Source: Reddybacter sp041622675
GTDB taxonomy: Bacteria > Pseudomonadota > Gammaproteobacteria > Pseudomonadales > Porticoccaceae
Reading direction: 5' to 3'
DNA length: 64,000 bases
NCBI GenBank assembly: GCA_041622675.1
Contig: JBFJYH010000005.1
Span: 28,618 to 92,617 of the forward strand
The notes beneath the pieces were generated by a model. It saw only the letters and a list, made by a program, of their open reading frames with translations. It was not told where the DNA came from and did no database searches. Shown one piece after another: positions 8,700-17,892 of this stretch. Within the stretch, counting starts at the first letter, position 1, and each line of letters starts with the position of its first letter. The position numbers and the translations under genes were made by a program.

Positions 8700-9128
8700 C
8701 TACTGTGGGGTGATGATGCGAAAAGTGGCTGAAGACACCGCCAGTAATTCACCATCGGTGGCTTTTATCTCCGCCGCCATAAAGGCCACCGACCGGGTTT
8801 TTTTGACGATCCACCCCTCAGCGATAACGGTTTCCGGTTTAACGCCTTTGATAAAGCTGGTCTTAATTTCGAGGGTTGGAATAGAGGTGTCAGGCGCACA
8901 GGTACTGAGTAAAGCGGGGGCCATGACATCGTCTAGTATGGCGGTGACAAAGCCACCCTGTACAAAACCCATCGGATTGCACATGGCAGGGGTCGGTTGG
9001 TATTGAAATTTCATTCGCCCGCCCTGTGGAGCTATGTCGATAACACTCATACCCAATAGTTCACTACAGGGGGCTAGTGGTGAACTACCGCGTAAACTAT
9101 CCCAGATGGGGTGTTCTATTGCCGACAT
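8700..9128 (-). CDS. PaaI-type hotdog thioesterase
   Basis: 142-residue single hotdog domain. The typical central helix motif is present: NPMGFVQGGFVTAILDD, in which the Asn-x-x-Gly and the Asp after the helix line up with the PaaI/YdiI active site. It likely hydrolyses an acyl-CoA in the cytoplasm. It is divergent from the enoyl-CoA hydratase gene with about 128 bp between them, and upstream of cobB. The specific acyl group is unknown. Confidence 0.75.
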   Translation of the reverse strand: MSAIEHPIWDSLRGSSPLAPCSELLGMSVIDIAPQGGRMKFQYQPTPAMCNPMGFVQGGFVTAILDDVMAPALLSTCAPDTSIPTLEIKTSFIKGVKPETVIAEGWIVKKTRSVAFMAAEIKATDGELLAVSSATFRIITPQ

Positions 9129-9256
9129 CAGAGGCTTTCCATTGGCTATTTGACGACAGGATAACGCCTATTTGTTTACTGCGCGACAGGCGAGTGCAGT
9201 GAAAGTCCGATAAAATGATAGCCAAAAATTTCATTAACAAATCGAGAGGGGTGGCT

Positions 9257-10069
9257 GTGAATAGTCATTTGCAGAGTGACGTTTTATTAAGTGAGCAGCG
9301 TGGCCATATTGGCATTATTACCTTTAATCGTCCCGCGCAACATAATGCACTGTCACCTGAATTACTGGATAAGCTCTGTGCTGTGCTTAAGGCTTGGGCT
9401 ACTAGTGGCAAAATACGAGTGGTGGTTTTAACCGGTGCTGGAGACAAGGCTTTTTCATCCGGTTACGATATTAATGCCATCGCCACTGTCGGCCCCGAGC
9501 ACAAAGTGGCTGTGGATAATGAAGCGCAGCAAACCCCCTTCGAACGTGGTTTGGCGGCTGTTAAAAATTTCCCCTATCCAACTATCGCCATGCTCAACGG
9601 TCACTGCTTTGGCGGGGCGTTGCACATGGCACTGTGCTGCGATATACGCATTGCAGCTGACCACATTGCCATGGCTATGCCCCCGGCCAAGCTCGGCATG
9701 GTTTACGCAGCTGAGGGTTTGGCACAATTTATTCAAATTTTGGGCTCTGCTAAAGCCCGTGAAATGTTTTTTACTGGCCGAACCTACCAAGGACAGGAAG
9801 TTGCCGAAATGGGCCTGGTTGGGCAACTGACCCCTGCTGAGGTACTGGAGCACACAGTGTTGGTGATGGCTGAAGAAATAGCCTGTAATGCCCCACTGGC
9901 GCTACAGGGCATTAAACGCATTATGAATATGGTTGAACAGCCAAGCCTAAGCGATACCCAAGAGCGGGAAGCTCTCGCGCTGGTTACAGAGTCTTTTAGC
10001 AGCAGTGATTTGGTCGAGGGGCAAGCGGCATTTCTTGAAAAGAGAAAACCGCGGTTTGTCGGGAAATAA
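9257..10069 (+). CDS. Enoyl-CoA hydratase/isomerase family protein
   Basis: The frame is open from an ATG at 9215, but GAGAGGGG at 9244-9251 sits just before an in-frame GTG at 9257, which begins a 270-residue crotonase of normal length. The oxyanion-hole segments are visible: FSSGYDINAI in the first half and NGHCFGGALHMALCCDIRIA in the second, followed by PPAKLGMVYAAEG, where family members place a catalytic acid. Probably hydrates or isomerises an acyl-CoA in beta-oxidation or a side pathway. It is a single gene ended by a good hairpin terminator at 10085-10111. Confidence 0.82.
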   Translation: MNSHLQSDVLLSEQRGHIGIITFNRPAQHNALSPELLDKLCAVLKAWATSGKIRVVVLTGAGDKAFSSGYDINAIATVGPEHKVAVDNEAQQTPFERGLAAVKNFPYPTIAMLNGHCFGGALHMALCCDIRIAADHIAMAMPPAKLGMVYAAEGLAQFIQILGSAKAREMFFTGRTYQGQEVAEMGLVGQLTPAEVLEHTVLVMAEEIACNAPLALQGIKRIMNMVEQPSLSDTQEREALALVTESFSSSDLVEGQAAFLEKRKPRFVGK

Positions 10070-10084
10070 TACTGTGAAAAATTC

Positions 10085-10120
10085 GGGCTATTGGCGAGTA
10101 GCCTATAGCCCTTTTCTTTA
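10085..10120 (+). terminator. Intrinsic terminator after the enoyl-CoA hydratase gene
   Basis: Arms GGGCTAT (10085-10091) and ATAGCCC (10105-10111), extended inward by GGC/GCC after a T-T mismatch, are followed by TTTTCTTT. It lies between convergent genes and may serve both. Confidence 0.7.
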
Positions 10121-10131
10121 CCCTGAATATT

Positions 10132-11172
10132 TTACCATTGATAACCCAGCTTAACGCTGTAGGTTGTGTCCGTTTTGTCGACCCCCGCTTGGGCACCGCC
10201 GTCATATTCAATTTTTATTTCAGTACTGGCAACAACGCCTGCGTAAATGGGAAACCGCAGGCCCGTCCAGGTATCCCACACAAAGTCCTCTGTATCTTCC
10301 ACTGAAAGTAAACCGGTGTGGCGGTGATAAAACTGGATGCTGTCGGTGATGAAGCGGTCAAAGTTTAACTGCCAGCCCAGGGCCGCGTATTCGTCATTGT
10401 CAGCCATGTAATAATTTTCTTTTACATAATTTGGCCCCCCCGCCACGTCGAGATTCATGGCCGCACTGTTATAAAACTCGTAACCAACCAGTGGGCCTAG
10501 CGTGGTGCGGAGCTGCAGATCGGCGAAACGATCGTGTTCGAATCCTAGCGTGGCACCATAAAAGAGGTGGTCACTAACGAAATGGTCGTAACGACTCACT
10601 AGTCGCCAATTTTCATTAGTGAGTACTTCATTACTTTTTTCCTTATCGTAGTCACCATTGAGCTTCACTCGGTCTTCGAGCTGGCGGAAGGTCATGGCAA
10701 AGTCTGTTTGCAAGTCATCTTGGTCCGTATTGCCGCGTTCGAAGCTGAGAGCAATATTGGTATTGCCTTGCCAGTGCCAGCCCAGACCCAAACGCCAAGG
10801 TTCGGGGTTAAAATAGGCGACTTCATTTAACGTCGCTGTCTGAGCAGCATCTGCCCCGCTTAAGGTGGTGACACCGTCGTCATTTTTGTTGGCGCTCACC
10901 ACATCGTAGCTGCTGCCACTTTTCAGGAGTACGGTAATGGGCTCATCGGCAATCAGTTGTTTAACCTCCGACCATTGAATGGTGATCACGCCGGCATAAG
11001 CGGTTTTAAAATCGAAGCTGCTGCCGCCATCCTTGTTAACGACAGTGCCCAACAGGCGGGAGCCATCTTTCATGATGAGTTCATCAGCGACTACTGGTAG
11101 GCCAAGCGTGAGCGTTGCCGTTGCTGCGAATATGCGGCTTTTGAGCAAGCGCTTTGTTTTCTGAAAATACAT
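10132..11172 (-). CDS. DUF481 (YdiY-type) outer membrane beta-barrel protein
   Basis: The frame extends to a TTG at 11178, but the ATG at 11172 with AGGA upstream is the better start (346 residues). A signal peptide ends near the Ala residues before DELIMKDGSR. The N-terminal ~80 residues form a small domain rich in 'DGSRLLGTVV'-type strands. The C-terminal ~230 residues alternate aromatic and polar residues, as in DUF481 barrels, and end with a terminal aromatic (LGYQW), as outer membrane proteins do. Function of the family is unknown, though salt or acid induction is reported for relatives. It lies downstream of fadH on the same strand. Confidence 0.78.
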   Translation of the reverse strand: MYFQKTKRLLKSRIFAATATLTLGLPVVADELIMKDGSRLLGTVVNKDGGSSFDFKTAYAGVITIQWSEVKQLIADEPITVLLKSGSSYDVVSANKNDDGVTTLSGADAAQTATLNEVAYFNPEPWRLGLGWHWQGNTNIALSFERGNTDQDDLQTDFAMTFRQLEDRVKLNGDYDKEKSNEVLTNENWRLVSRYDHFVSDHLFYGATLGFEHDRFADLQLRTTLGPLVGYEFYNSAAMNLDVAGGPNYVKENYYMADNDEYAALGWQLNFDRFITDSIQFYHRHTGLLSVEDTEDFVWDTWTGLRFPIYAGVVASTEIKIEYDGGAQAGVDKTDTTYSVKLGYQW

Positions 11173-11242
11173 TGACAATCCTATAGTGAGTGGAGCTTTA
11201 GAAGATGCGGTTTAAAAAGAGCTAGGGCTTTAGCTATCAGTG

Positions 11243-13270
11243 TTAAAGGCTGCCCCCAATTTCCATGCCCTGACTGACAGCAGCGAGGGCATCAAGCTCC
11301 TTCGCCTCAGAGGCTCCTCCAATAAGCTGGCACGTCATACCTGAGCGGGTTAGCTGTTGATACAGGGCATTATTGGAGTTCTGTCCTGTGCAGAGCACAA
11401 TGCTGTCGACTTCAAGTAGCTTGTCCTCGCCGTCGATGCTGTAGTGTAGGCCGGCGTCGTCGATCTTCTGATAACTGGCGCCCGGTACCATTTTTACACC
11501 GGCGGCATCGAGCTCAGCGCGCAGTACCCAGCCGCTGGTCAGACCGAGGCCGCGGCCGAGTGACTTAGGTTTGCGTTGCAGCATGGTGATGTCGTGGGCG
11601 GGCGAGGGAAACTGTGGGCCGCTGGGACTGAGACAGCCCGCAGTGGCCATGGTGGTGTCGACCCCCCATTTTTTCAGGAAAACATCAGTTTCTGGGGCGC
11701 CCGTATTCTTGCCGTGGGTGAGGAGTACAGCAACATCGAAACCTATGCCACCGGCGCCTAGAATGGCTACCCGTTTGCCTGCAGTGGCCTTGCCACTGAG
11801 CAGGTCGAGATAAGAGATCACCGAGGGGTGATCGATACCCTCGATGTCGGGAATACGTGGCACGATGCCGGTGGCGACGATCACTTCATCAAAGTTATCG
11901 CCGAGGCTCTTTGCATCGACAGTGGTGTTAAGTCTGACATCGACCCCATACTTGTCGAGGTGGGTTTTGAAGTAACGAATAAACTCGTAGAACTCTGTTT
12001 TGTCGGGCACAATTTTGGCCAAATTTAATTGGCCGCCAATTTCACTGCTGGCGTCGAATAAAGTGACCTTGTGGCCGCGTTCCGCTGCTGTGCAAGCAGC
12101 CGATAAGCCCGCCGGGCCGGCACCGATGATGGCGATTTTTTTGCTGTCACCTTGAATCTTGATGTTTTCTGTAAACTCTAGTTCGCGGCCAGCCTTAGGG
12201 TTGACCAGGCAGCTAGTGACGCGCTCGGTAAAGATAAAGTCCAGGCAAGCTTGATTACAGCCAATGCAGGTGTTGATTTCTTCGCTACGATCCTCGGCCA
12301 CTTTGTTGGCAAAATGGGGATCGGCAAGCATCGGGCGGGCCATTGACACCATGGCGGCATCACCGCTGGAAACGATGTCGTTGGCGACCTCTGGCGTGTT
12401 GATGCGGTTTGAAGCAATGACGGGAATGTTCACCGCTTCACTCAAGTTGCGAATGGCAAAACGCCAGGCAGCGCGCGGCACCATATAGGCGATGGTGGGG
12501 ATGCGCGCTTCGTGCCAGCCAATACCGGTATTGAGCAGAGTAACGCCCGCTGTTTCAAGAGCCTGGGCCAGCTCGATGATTTCCGCACCAGTGGCACCGC
12601 CTTCTACCAGGTCAATGGCTGAAATACGATACATCACAATAAAGTCATCGCCGACAGCCGCTTTAACTTTGCGGACAATTTCCAGAGGCATGCGCATGCG
12701 GTTTTCGTAGTTGCCGCCCCACTGGTCGCTGCGGTTGTTAGTGCGCTCAACCAACATCTGGTTGAGCAGATAACCCTCCGAGGCCATGATTTCAACCCCG
12801 TCGTACCCGGCTTTTTTAGCCAGCGCGGCACTGTGGGCAAAGTCTTCGATAATTTGCTCAATTTCATCACTGGTCAATATGTGTGGTGTACAGGGGTTGA
12901 TGCGGGAGGGAATGTCGGATGCACCCACCGGCTGGGGGATTTTCGCATTGCGGCCTGTATGCAGTAGCTGCATGAGAATTTTGCCGCCCTCGGCATGAAC
13001 GCGGTCGGTAACGAGGCGGTGCTTGGGCAGCTCGTCCTCATTGTCGAATACGGGAGCGCCGGTTTCGATCACGCCACTGTCGTTGGGTGAGTAACCACCC
13101 GTGACAATCAGACTCGCACCGCCTTTGGCGCGCTCGCCATAAAAAGCAGCCAGACGCTCGTAGGGCCGGTCGAGCAGCTCCATACGGCTGTGCATTGACC
13201 CCATCATGATGCGGTTTTTAAGGGTGGTGAAGCCGAGGTCGAGAGGTTGTAGCAGTGGATCAAAATTCAT
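11243..13270 (-). CDS. fadH: 2,4-dienoyl-CoA reductase (NADPH)
   Basis: 675 residues, close to the 672 of E. coli FadH. An N-terminal TIM barrel of the old yellow enzyme type binds FMN (about 1-330). It is followed by a 4Fe-4S motif with the Cys pattern CIGCNQAC plus a Cys 12-13 residues on (TSC). Then come FAD- and NADPH-binding Rossmann folds (GAGPAGLSA near 383 and GAGGIGFDVA near 520). It reduces 2,4-dienoyl-CoA so that unsaturated fatty acids can pass through beta-oxidation. The family also includes enoate and disulfide reductases, but domain order and the Cys motif fit FadH best. Confidence 0.88.
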   Translation of the reverse strand: MNFDPLLQPLDLGFTTLKNRIMMGSMHSRMELLDRPYERLAAFYGERAKGGASLIVTGGYSPNDSGVIETGAPVFDNEDELPKHRLVTDRVHAEGGKILMQLLHTGRNAKIPQPVGASDIPSRINPCTPHILTSDEIEQIIEDFAHSAALAKKAGYDGVEIMASEGYLLNQMLVERTNNRSDQWGGNYENRMRMPLEIVRKVKAAVGDDFIVMYRISAIDLVEGGATGAEIIELAQALETAGVTLLNTGIGWHEARIPTIAYMVPRAAWRFAIRNLSEAVNIPVIASNRINTPEVANDIVSSGDAAMVSMARPMLADPHFANKVAEDRSEEINTCIGCNQACLDFIFTERVTSCLVNPKAGRELEFTENIKIQGDSKKIAIIGAGPAGLSAACTAAERGHKVTLFDASSEIGGQLNLAKIVPDKTEFYEFIRYFKTHLDKYGVDVRLNTTVDAKSLGDNFDEVIVATGIVPRIPDIEGIDHPSVISYLDLLSGKATAGKRVAILGAGGIGFDVAVLLTHGKNTGAPETDVFLKKWGVDTTMATAGCLSPSGPQFPSPAHDITMLQRKPKSLGRGLGLTSGWVLRAELDAAGVKMVPGASYQKIDDAGLHYSIDGEDKLLEVDSIVLCTGQNSNNALYQQLTRSGMTCQLIGGASEAKELDALAAVSQGMEIGGSL

Positions 13271-13371
13271 GGGGGCTCCTGGGCGACGAGTGGCGGCCCT
13301 TATGGCTATGACTAGTTTCTAGTGGTGGATAGCTTTATGTTGGCTGTTTTGAAAGGGGCTTATTGACTTGC

Positions 13372-13989
13372 TTATTGCGCTTTGGCACCTGTGATTTCGA
13401 TAGTTTTGATAGGCACATCGGAGCGAAAAGGACCGCGACCATGGGTGGGAATAGAGGCCATTTTATCGACTACGTCCATGCCTTTAATGACTTTGCCGAA
13501 CACTGCGTAACCCCAGCCCTGGGTGGTTTTGTTGGAGTGGTCGAGCATTGCATTATTGGTAAAGTTAATAAAAAACTGGCTGGAAGCTGAGTGAGGGTCA
13601 TTGGTGCGCGCCATGGCGATAGTGCCACGTTTGTTTTTTAGACCGTTGTCGGCTTCGTTAAGAATGGGGGACAAGGTGGTTTTTTTTCGCAGTTTAGCGG
13701 TAAAGCCACCGCCTTGGGCCATAAAGCCCGGAATAACCCGGTGAAAAACCGTGCCCTCATAGTGGCCGCTGTTCACATAGCTGACAAAGTTGGTCACGGT
13801 AATGGGGGCGCGAGTATTGTAAAGTTTGATAACGATATCGCCGAGAGTTGTGTTCAGGGTAACCCGGGTTTCTTGTGGAATAGTGGGGCGCGCGTTCACC
13901 GCGGGGGAAGCTGTGGCCTGTTGCACTGCAAACACTGGGCTGAGCAAGAGGGCAATCGTTAAACTGAAATATTTCAACGTGGGGTGCAT
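13372..13989 (-). CDS. ppiA: Periplasmic peptidyl-prolyl cis-trans isomerase, cyclophilin type
   Basis: 205 residues. An N-terminal signal peptide (hydrophobic FSLTIALLLSPVFA) is followed by a cyclophilin domain with the motif FHRVIPGFMAQGGGF and QFFINF. These carry the catalytic Arg and the substrate-pocket Phe and Gln. It speeds proline isomerisation of folding proteins in the periplasm. The bacterial cyclophilin domain lacks the Trp used by eukaryotic enzymes to bind cyclosporin. It lies between fadH and the acetoacetyl-CoA synthetase gene with ~40-100 bp gaps. Confidence 0.85.
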   Translation of the reverse strand: MHPTLKYFSLTIALLLSPVFAVQQATASPAVNARPTIPQETRVTLNTTLGDIVIKLYNTRAPITVTNFVSYVNSGHYEGTVFHRVIPGFMAQGGGFTAKLRKKTTLSPILNEADNGLKNKRGTIAMARTNDPHSASSQFFINFTNNAMLDHSNKTTQGWGYAVFGKVIKGMDVVDKMASIPTHGRGPFRSDVPIKTIEITGAKAQ

Positions 13990-14029
13990 AGCGATTCTCT
14001 GTTAATCAAGGTTGTTCTGGGGTTTATCG

Positions 14030-16024
14030 TTAAGACGCGAGTTCGGGCAAGTTGGCAAAGTGGGCCAAGGCCTCGGGGTTGGCCAGCGCATCCGTGTTTT
14101 TGACGGCTTCGCCGTGGACGACTTTACGCACCGCCAGTTCGACAATTTTGCCGCTTATGGTGCGCGGAATATCCGCCACTTGAATAACTTTCGCGGGTAC
14201 GTGGCGGGGTGTGGTATTGGCCCGGATAGTCGTGCGAATAGTTTTGATGAGGGCTTCATCGAGATGCAATCCTTGGCGTAATACCACGAAAAGTACTACG
14301 CGTACGTCATCACCCCATTGTTGGCCAATGCAAATAGCATCGAGCACAGCATCGACCTTTTCCACCTGACGGTAGATTTCAGCGGTGCCAATGCGTACGC
14401 CACCAGGGTTTAACACGGCGTCGCTACGCCCGTGAATCACAATGCCCCCATTGGCCGTGACTTCACCGTAATCACCGTGAGCCCAAATATTGGGGTAGGT
14501 GTCGAAATAGGCGGCGTGAAATTTTTCTCCGTGTTCATCGGCCCAGAATGCGATGGGGCAGGAGGGAAAGGGTTTTGTGCAAACCAGCTCGCCCTTTTCT
14601 TCGACCACACTTTGGCCCGCCTCATTCCAGATCGCCACCGCCATGCCGAGGCCAAAGCACTGTAGCTCGCCTTCGTAGACTGGGAGGTTGGGATTGCCGA
14701 GGGCAAAGCAGGAAACAATATCGGTGCCGCCGGAAATCGACGACAGGCAAACATTCTTTTTTATATCACGGTAAACGTAGCGAAAGCTCTCGTGAGACAG
14801 GGGTGAGCCGGTCGATAGAATCGCTTTTAGGTGGGTCAATTTATGGCTCTCGCGGGGCACGATGCCTTCTTTTTCTAACGCTGCGATGTATTTGGCACTG
14901 GTGCCGAAGATGGAAATGTTCTCTTCGTCGATCATGTCGATCAAACTGGCGGGCTGGGGAGCAAAGGGAGAACCATCATAGAGCACCAATGTAGCACCAC
15001 TGGCGAGCCCGCTGACCAGCCAGTTCCACATCATCCAACCGCAGGTGGTGAAGTAGAACAGAGTGTCCTCTGGTTTGACATCGGTGTGTAGTTGGTGCTC
15101 TTTCAGGTGTTGCAGCAAAGTGCCACCCGCTGAATGAACGATGCATTTGGGTGCCCCCGTGGTGCCCGAGGAATACATTATGTACAGCGGGAAATCGAAG
15201 GGTAGCTGGGTGAATTCAAGGGCGGGGGTGTTTTCAGTGACTTTGACATCAGGGTAGAGCCGCGCATTAGGGATACCATTGATATCTAATTGGCCGGGTG
15301 TTGTACGGTTTAACACCGGCACCACAATGACCCCTTCAATACTATCGATCTGCTCGGCAATAGCAGTAACACGGGGCAGGGAATCGATTACCTTGCCATT
15401 GTAGTGATAACCATCGCAGGCAAAAAGAATTTTTGGCTCTATTTGCCCGAATCTATCCATCACACCATTGATACCAAAGTCCGGCGAGCAGGAGGACCAC
15501 ATCGCGCCAAGGCTGGTGGCGGCGAGCATGGCGATGATGGTCTCTGGGACATTGGGCATAAAGGCGGCGACGCGATCACCCACCGTCACGCCAGCCGCTT
15601 TGAGGCCGGCGGCGAGTTGTTCCACTTCCCCGTAGAGTTCGGTGTAACTGATTGAACGGCGCTCACCGTTTTCGAGTCGGGAGACGATGGCTATTTTGTT
15701 GGCGGCATCTTCATGCTGGGCATAGCGCAGCAAATTTTCAGCAAAATTTAACTCGGCACCGGGAAACCAGCGGGCACCGGGGAAGTGTTCTTTGTTTTCC
15801 AACACCGTGTTGTAGCGTTGGTTGGCGATGACGCCGCTAAACTGCCAGATGCTCTCCCAGAAATCTTCGGTATGACCTACCGACCACTGGTGTAACTGTT
15901 GGTAATTGTCGAAAGCAACACCGTGTTCGCCCTTAATAAACCGCTGATAGTCGCTTAAATTGCTATTACCGACGGCTTCGCTGGAAGCTTGCCATAGAGG
16001 GCTTGCGGTGGGAACTGTGGCCAT
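14030..16024 (-). CDS. Acetoacetyl-CoA synthetase
   Basis: 664 residues of the ANL superfamily. The N-terminal 'FWESIWQFSGV' region, the adenylation loop YSSGTTGAPKCIVHSAGG, and the 'TTCGWMMWNW' and 'SGGTDIVSCF' motifs follow acetoacetyl-CoA synthetases rather than acetyl-CoA synthetase. The C-terminal lid ends with PRTISGKIVELAVRK, holding the catalytic lysine. It activates acetoacetate with ATP and CoA, allowing reuse of ketone bodies from polyhydroxybutyrate or leucine breakdown. The gene stands alone on the minus strand. The distance to the cyclophilin stop is about 40 bp. Confidence 0.87.
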   Translation of the reverse strand: MATVPTASPLWQASSEAVGNSNLSDYQRFIKGEHGVAFDNYQQLHQWSVGHTEDFWESIWQFSGVIANQRYNTVLENKEHFPGARWFPGAELNFAENLLRYAQHEDAANKIAIVSRLENGERRSISYTELYGEVEQLAAGLKAAGVTVGDRVAAFMPNVPETIIAMLAATSLGAMWSSCSPDFGINGVMDRFGQIEPKILFACDGYHYNGKVIDSLPRVTAIAEQIDSIEGVIVVPVLNRTTPGQLDINGIPNARLYPDVKVTENTPALEFTQLPFDFPLYIMYSSGTTGAPKCIVHSAGGTLLQHLKEHQLHTDVKPEDTLFYFTTCGWMMWNWLVSGLASGATLVLYDGSPFAPQPASLIDMIDEENISIFGTSAKYIAALEKEGIVPRESHKLTHLKAILSTGSPLSHESFRYVYRDIKKNVCLSSISGGTDIVSCFALGNPNLPVYEGELQCFGLGMAVAIWNEAGQSVVEEKGELVCTKPFPSCPIAFWADEHGEKFHAAYFDTYPNIWAHGDYGEVTANGGIVIHGRSDAVLNPGGVRIGTAEIYRQVEKVDAVLDAICIGQQWGDDVRVVLFVVLRQGLHLDEALIKTIRTTIRANTTPRHVPAKVIQVADIPRTISGKIVELAVRKVVHGEAVKNTDALANPEALAHFANLPELAS

Positions 16025-16085
16025 GGATTTTCTCTTATTGAGCGGTGTAGGTGTTGGTGTTGTATAAGGGACTAAATTATAAACG

Positions 16086-16113
16086 GCCTATGCCGTAAAG
16101 CCTATGCCGTACA
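16086..16113. repeat. Tandem 14-bp direct repeat
   Basis: GCCTATGCCGTAAA (16086-16099) is followed directly by GCCTATGCCGTACA (16100-16113), one mismatch. It lies in the gap upstream of the acetoacetyl-CoA synthetase gene, where an activator could bind, but no known site is recognised. Confidence 0.4.
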
Positions 16114-16219
16114 GTAAGGGCTTAAGCCAAAACCCCAAGGTCTTTGTCGATGGCGAAGATGTACGCCGCTGTATTTTCATCTTTATTGCAGACTCGACCT
16201 TCACATTAGTAACCGGATT

Positions 16220-16807
16220 CTAATCAAGATATTCAAAGACGCGCACTACCTTAACGACTCCGCCCGTGTTACTGGCAATGGTGCTCGCGTTGTCGGCTGC
16301 ACTCCGGGAGACGATGCCCATCAAATATACAATGCCGCTTTCAGTGACAACTTCTATTTGACTGCCGGCAATTTCTTTATTGGCGAGTAGTTTGGTTTTT
16401 ACTTTGGTGGTTAACCAGGTGTCGTTGGTGCGTGCCAGTAGCGACGAAGAGCCTTGTAGCTTTAACTCATTATAGACTTGGCGTACACCTTTGTAGTTGC
16501 GTGCAGTCGTACCAGCTAGGGTTCTCAGTTCGCTAGTCGCAACTTCTCCTGTGAGCAGTACCACCTTGTTGTAGGTGCTGACATTGATATGCGAATGGGC
16601 CAGTTGTGGCGAGGCCTTTTTAATATTGACACCAATCAGGGTACTCATTTGCCAGTCGTCGATATCGGTGCCAATAGACGTTTCACTCGGGTTGGGCTGC
16701 ACCGGATCACTGGTGACCGCGTTGATAAGACTAGTGCAAGCGGTGAAGTTGATAGCTGCTGTGAGCAGTAGGGCAAGCCGTATTGGGGAAGTTGCTGTGG
16801 GTATCAA
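16220..16807 (-). CDS. dolP: Outer membrane lipoprotein with two BON domains (DolP/YraP)
   Basis: 195 residues. A lipoprotein signal ends at the lipobox FTAC with C24 as the lipidated residue. Two BON domains follow: about 55-120 (with VVLLTGEVATSE) and 130-195 (with GIVYLMGIVSRSAA). DolP binds anionic phospholipid at the division site and supports outer membrane integrity and BAM function in E. coli. Its ATG overlaps the diaA stop by 4 nt, so it is coupled to lpoA-yraN-diaA as in many gammaproteobacteria. Confidence 0.87.
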   Translation of the reverse strand: MIPTATSPIRLALLLTAAINFTACTSLINAVTSDPVQPNPSETSIGTDIDDWQMSTLIGVNIKKASPQLAHSHINVSTYNKVVLLTGEVATSELRTLAGTTARNYKGVRQVYNELKLQGSSSLLARTNDTWLTTKVKTKLLANKEIAGSQIEVVTESGIVYLMGIVSRSAADNASTIASNTGGVVKVVRVFEYLD

Positions 16808-17415
16808 GAGTGTTCTCCGAATAGATGGTTTTCAATCAGATCGCAAAGGCAAAAGACACAGAGTTGGTGGATCTCCTGGATGCGGTATTGGTCATCGATG
16901 GCGACGTGGAGTTCAATGTCATTATCACCGAGAAGGTGTGACAAACTGTGGTCGCCAGTGGCAGTAAAGGCGATGATGTGCAGGCCCCGTGCATGGGCTG
17001 CCTCAACGGCACCGAGCAGATTAATGCTGGCATAGCCGGCACTGAAAAGCACCAGTACATCGCCCTCAATGCCCAGCGCGTTAATGGGTTGTTGGTAGGG
17101 ACTGGCCTGTGTCGAAATATCGTTGAGATCACCGGGGGCGGCTTCTGCCTGTAATGTCAGCGCAGCAAAACCCGGGCGCTGCATTTTATAACCGTGGGTG
17201 AGACAGCGGCTCAGTGTAGCAGCGGCAGCATTACTCAGACCCTCCCCACAGGTGAGAGCTTTATTGCCCTGTAGTAACTGGCTGACTAGGCGTTGTGCTG
17301 CGTCTGCTAGTGGAGCAGCGAGGGCTTCGCCGACGGTCATTTTGGCCTCAATACTGCGGTGAAAAAGTTCGATCACCTGCTGCTGAGGGTCTGGGTGCTC
17401 GAGATCAGCATTCAT
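16804..17415 (-). CDS. diaA: SIS-domain DnaA initiator-associating protein DiaA
   Basis: 203 residues forming a single SIS (sugar isomerase) domain. The typical LSNAAAATLSRCL helix and the GDVLVLFSAG strand-loop are visible. Close relatives are GmhA phosphoheptose isomerases. Position between yraN and yraP/dolP is what identifies it as DiaA, which binds DnaA and helps initiation at oriC. It overlaps the dolP start by 4 nt and lies ~40 bp from yraN. GmhA is the alternative, but context is strong. Confidence 0.82.
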   Translation of the reverse strand: MNADLEHPDPQQQVIELFHRSIEAKMTVGEALAAPLADAAQRLVSQLLQGNKALTCGEGLSNAAAATLSRCLTHGYKMQRPGFAALTLQAEAAPGDLNDISTQASPYQQPINALGIEGDVLVLFSAGYASINLLGAVEAAHARGLHIIAFTATGDHSLSHLLGDNDIELHVAIDDQYRIQEIHQLCVFCLCDLIENHLFGEHS

Positions 17416-17454
17416 GACGTAACTACTATGTGAGGTGATAAGTGGGTATTCATA

Positions 17455-17883
17455 TTAGGCCTCGGGGCGAAAGGCATCGCGAATCCAATCGATAGCACGC
17501 CTGTTTGGGTCGATGCTTTTCTGCGTGGCCTCTCCGTCGACAGTGGTCATGCAAATGGCGTCAAAGCGACAGGGTTGGGCGTCGCTGAGCCCTGTTTTTA
17601 ATAGATAGTGCTGGGCGGCACTTATCAACCGCGCTTGTTTGCGAGCGTCGATACTTTGTGCGGCATCGCCGAAACTGGGGTTGCTGCGCAGGCGTACTTC
17701 GACAAACACCAAGGTCTCTTCGTCCCGGGCAATAATGTCGATTTCACCCCGTTGGGTGCGGTAGTTGCGTGCGACTATTTTGACCCCTTGTTGGCTAAGG
17801 TATTGACAGGCGAGGCTTTCGGCACAGTCTCCTTTACTGGGTTTATGACGGTGTGAATTTGAGCGAAAGGGCAGTTTAATCAC
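17455..17883 (-). CDS. yraN: UPF0102 endonuclease-fold protein YraN
   Basis: 142 residues. Family signature seen: the AESLACQYLSQQG helix, then NYRTQRGEIDIIARDEETLVFVEV, with the nuclease-fold residues E, D and E-x-K/R-like positions. Relatives resemble Holliday junction resolvases, but the cellular role is not established. It lies 9 bp after lpoA on the same strand, the conserved order in this phylum. Confidence 0.88.
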   Translation of the reverse strand: MIKLPFRSNSHRHKPSKGDCAESLACQYLSQQGVKIVARNYRTQRGEIDIIARDEETLVFVEVRLRSNPSFGDAAQSIDARKQARLISAAQHYLLKTGLSDAQPCRFDAICMTTVDGEATQKSIDPNRRAIDWIRDAFRPEA

Positions 17884-17892
17884 GGGTTACCC

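Noticed and set aside
14548..14994. 148-residue plus-strand frame
   Set aside because: Arg/Ser-rich shadow within the acetoacetyl-CoA synthetase gene.
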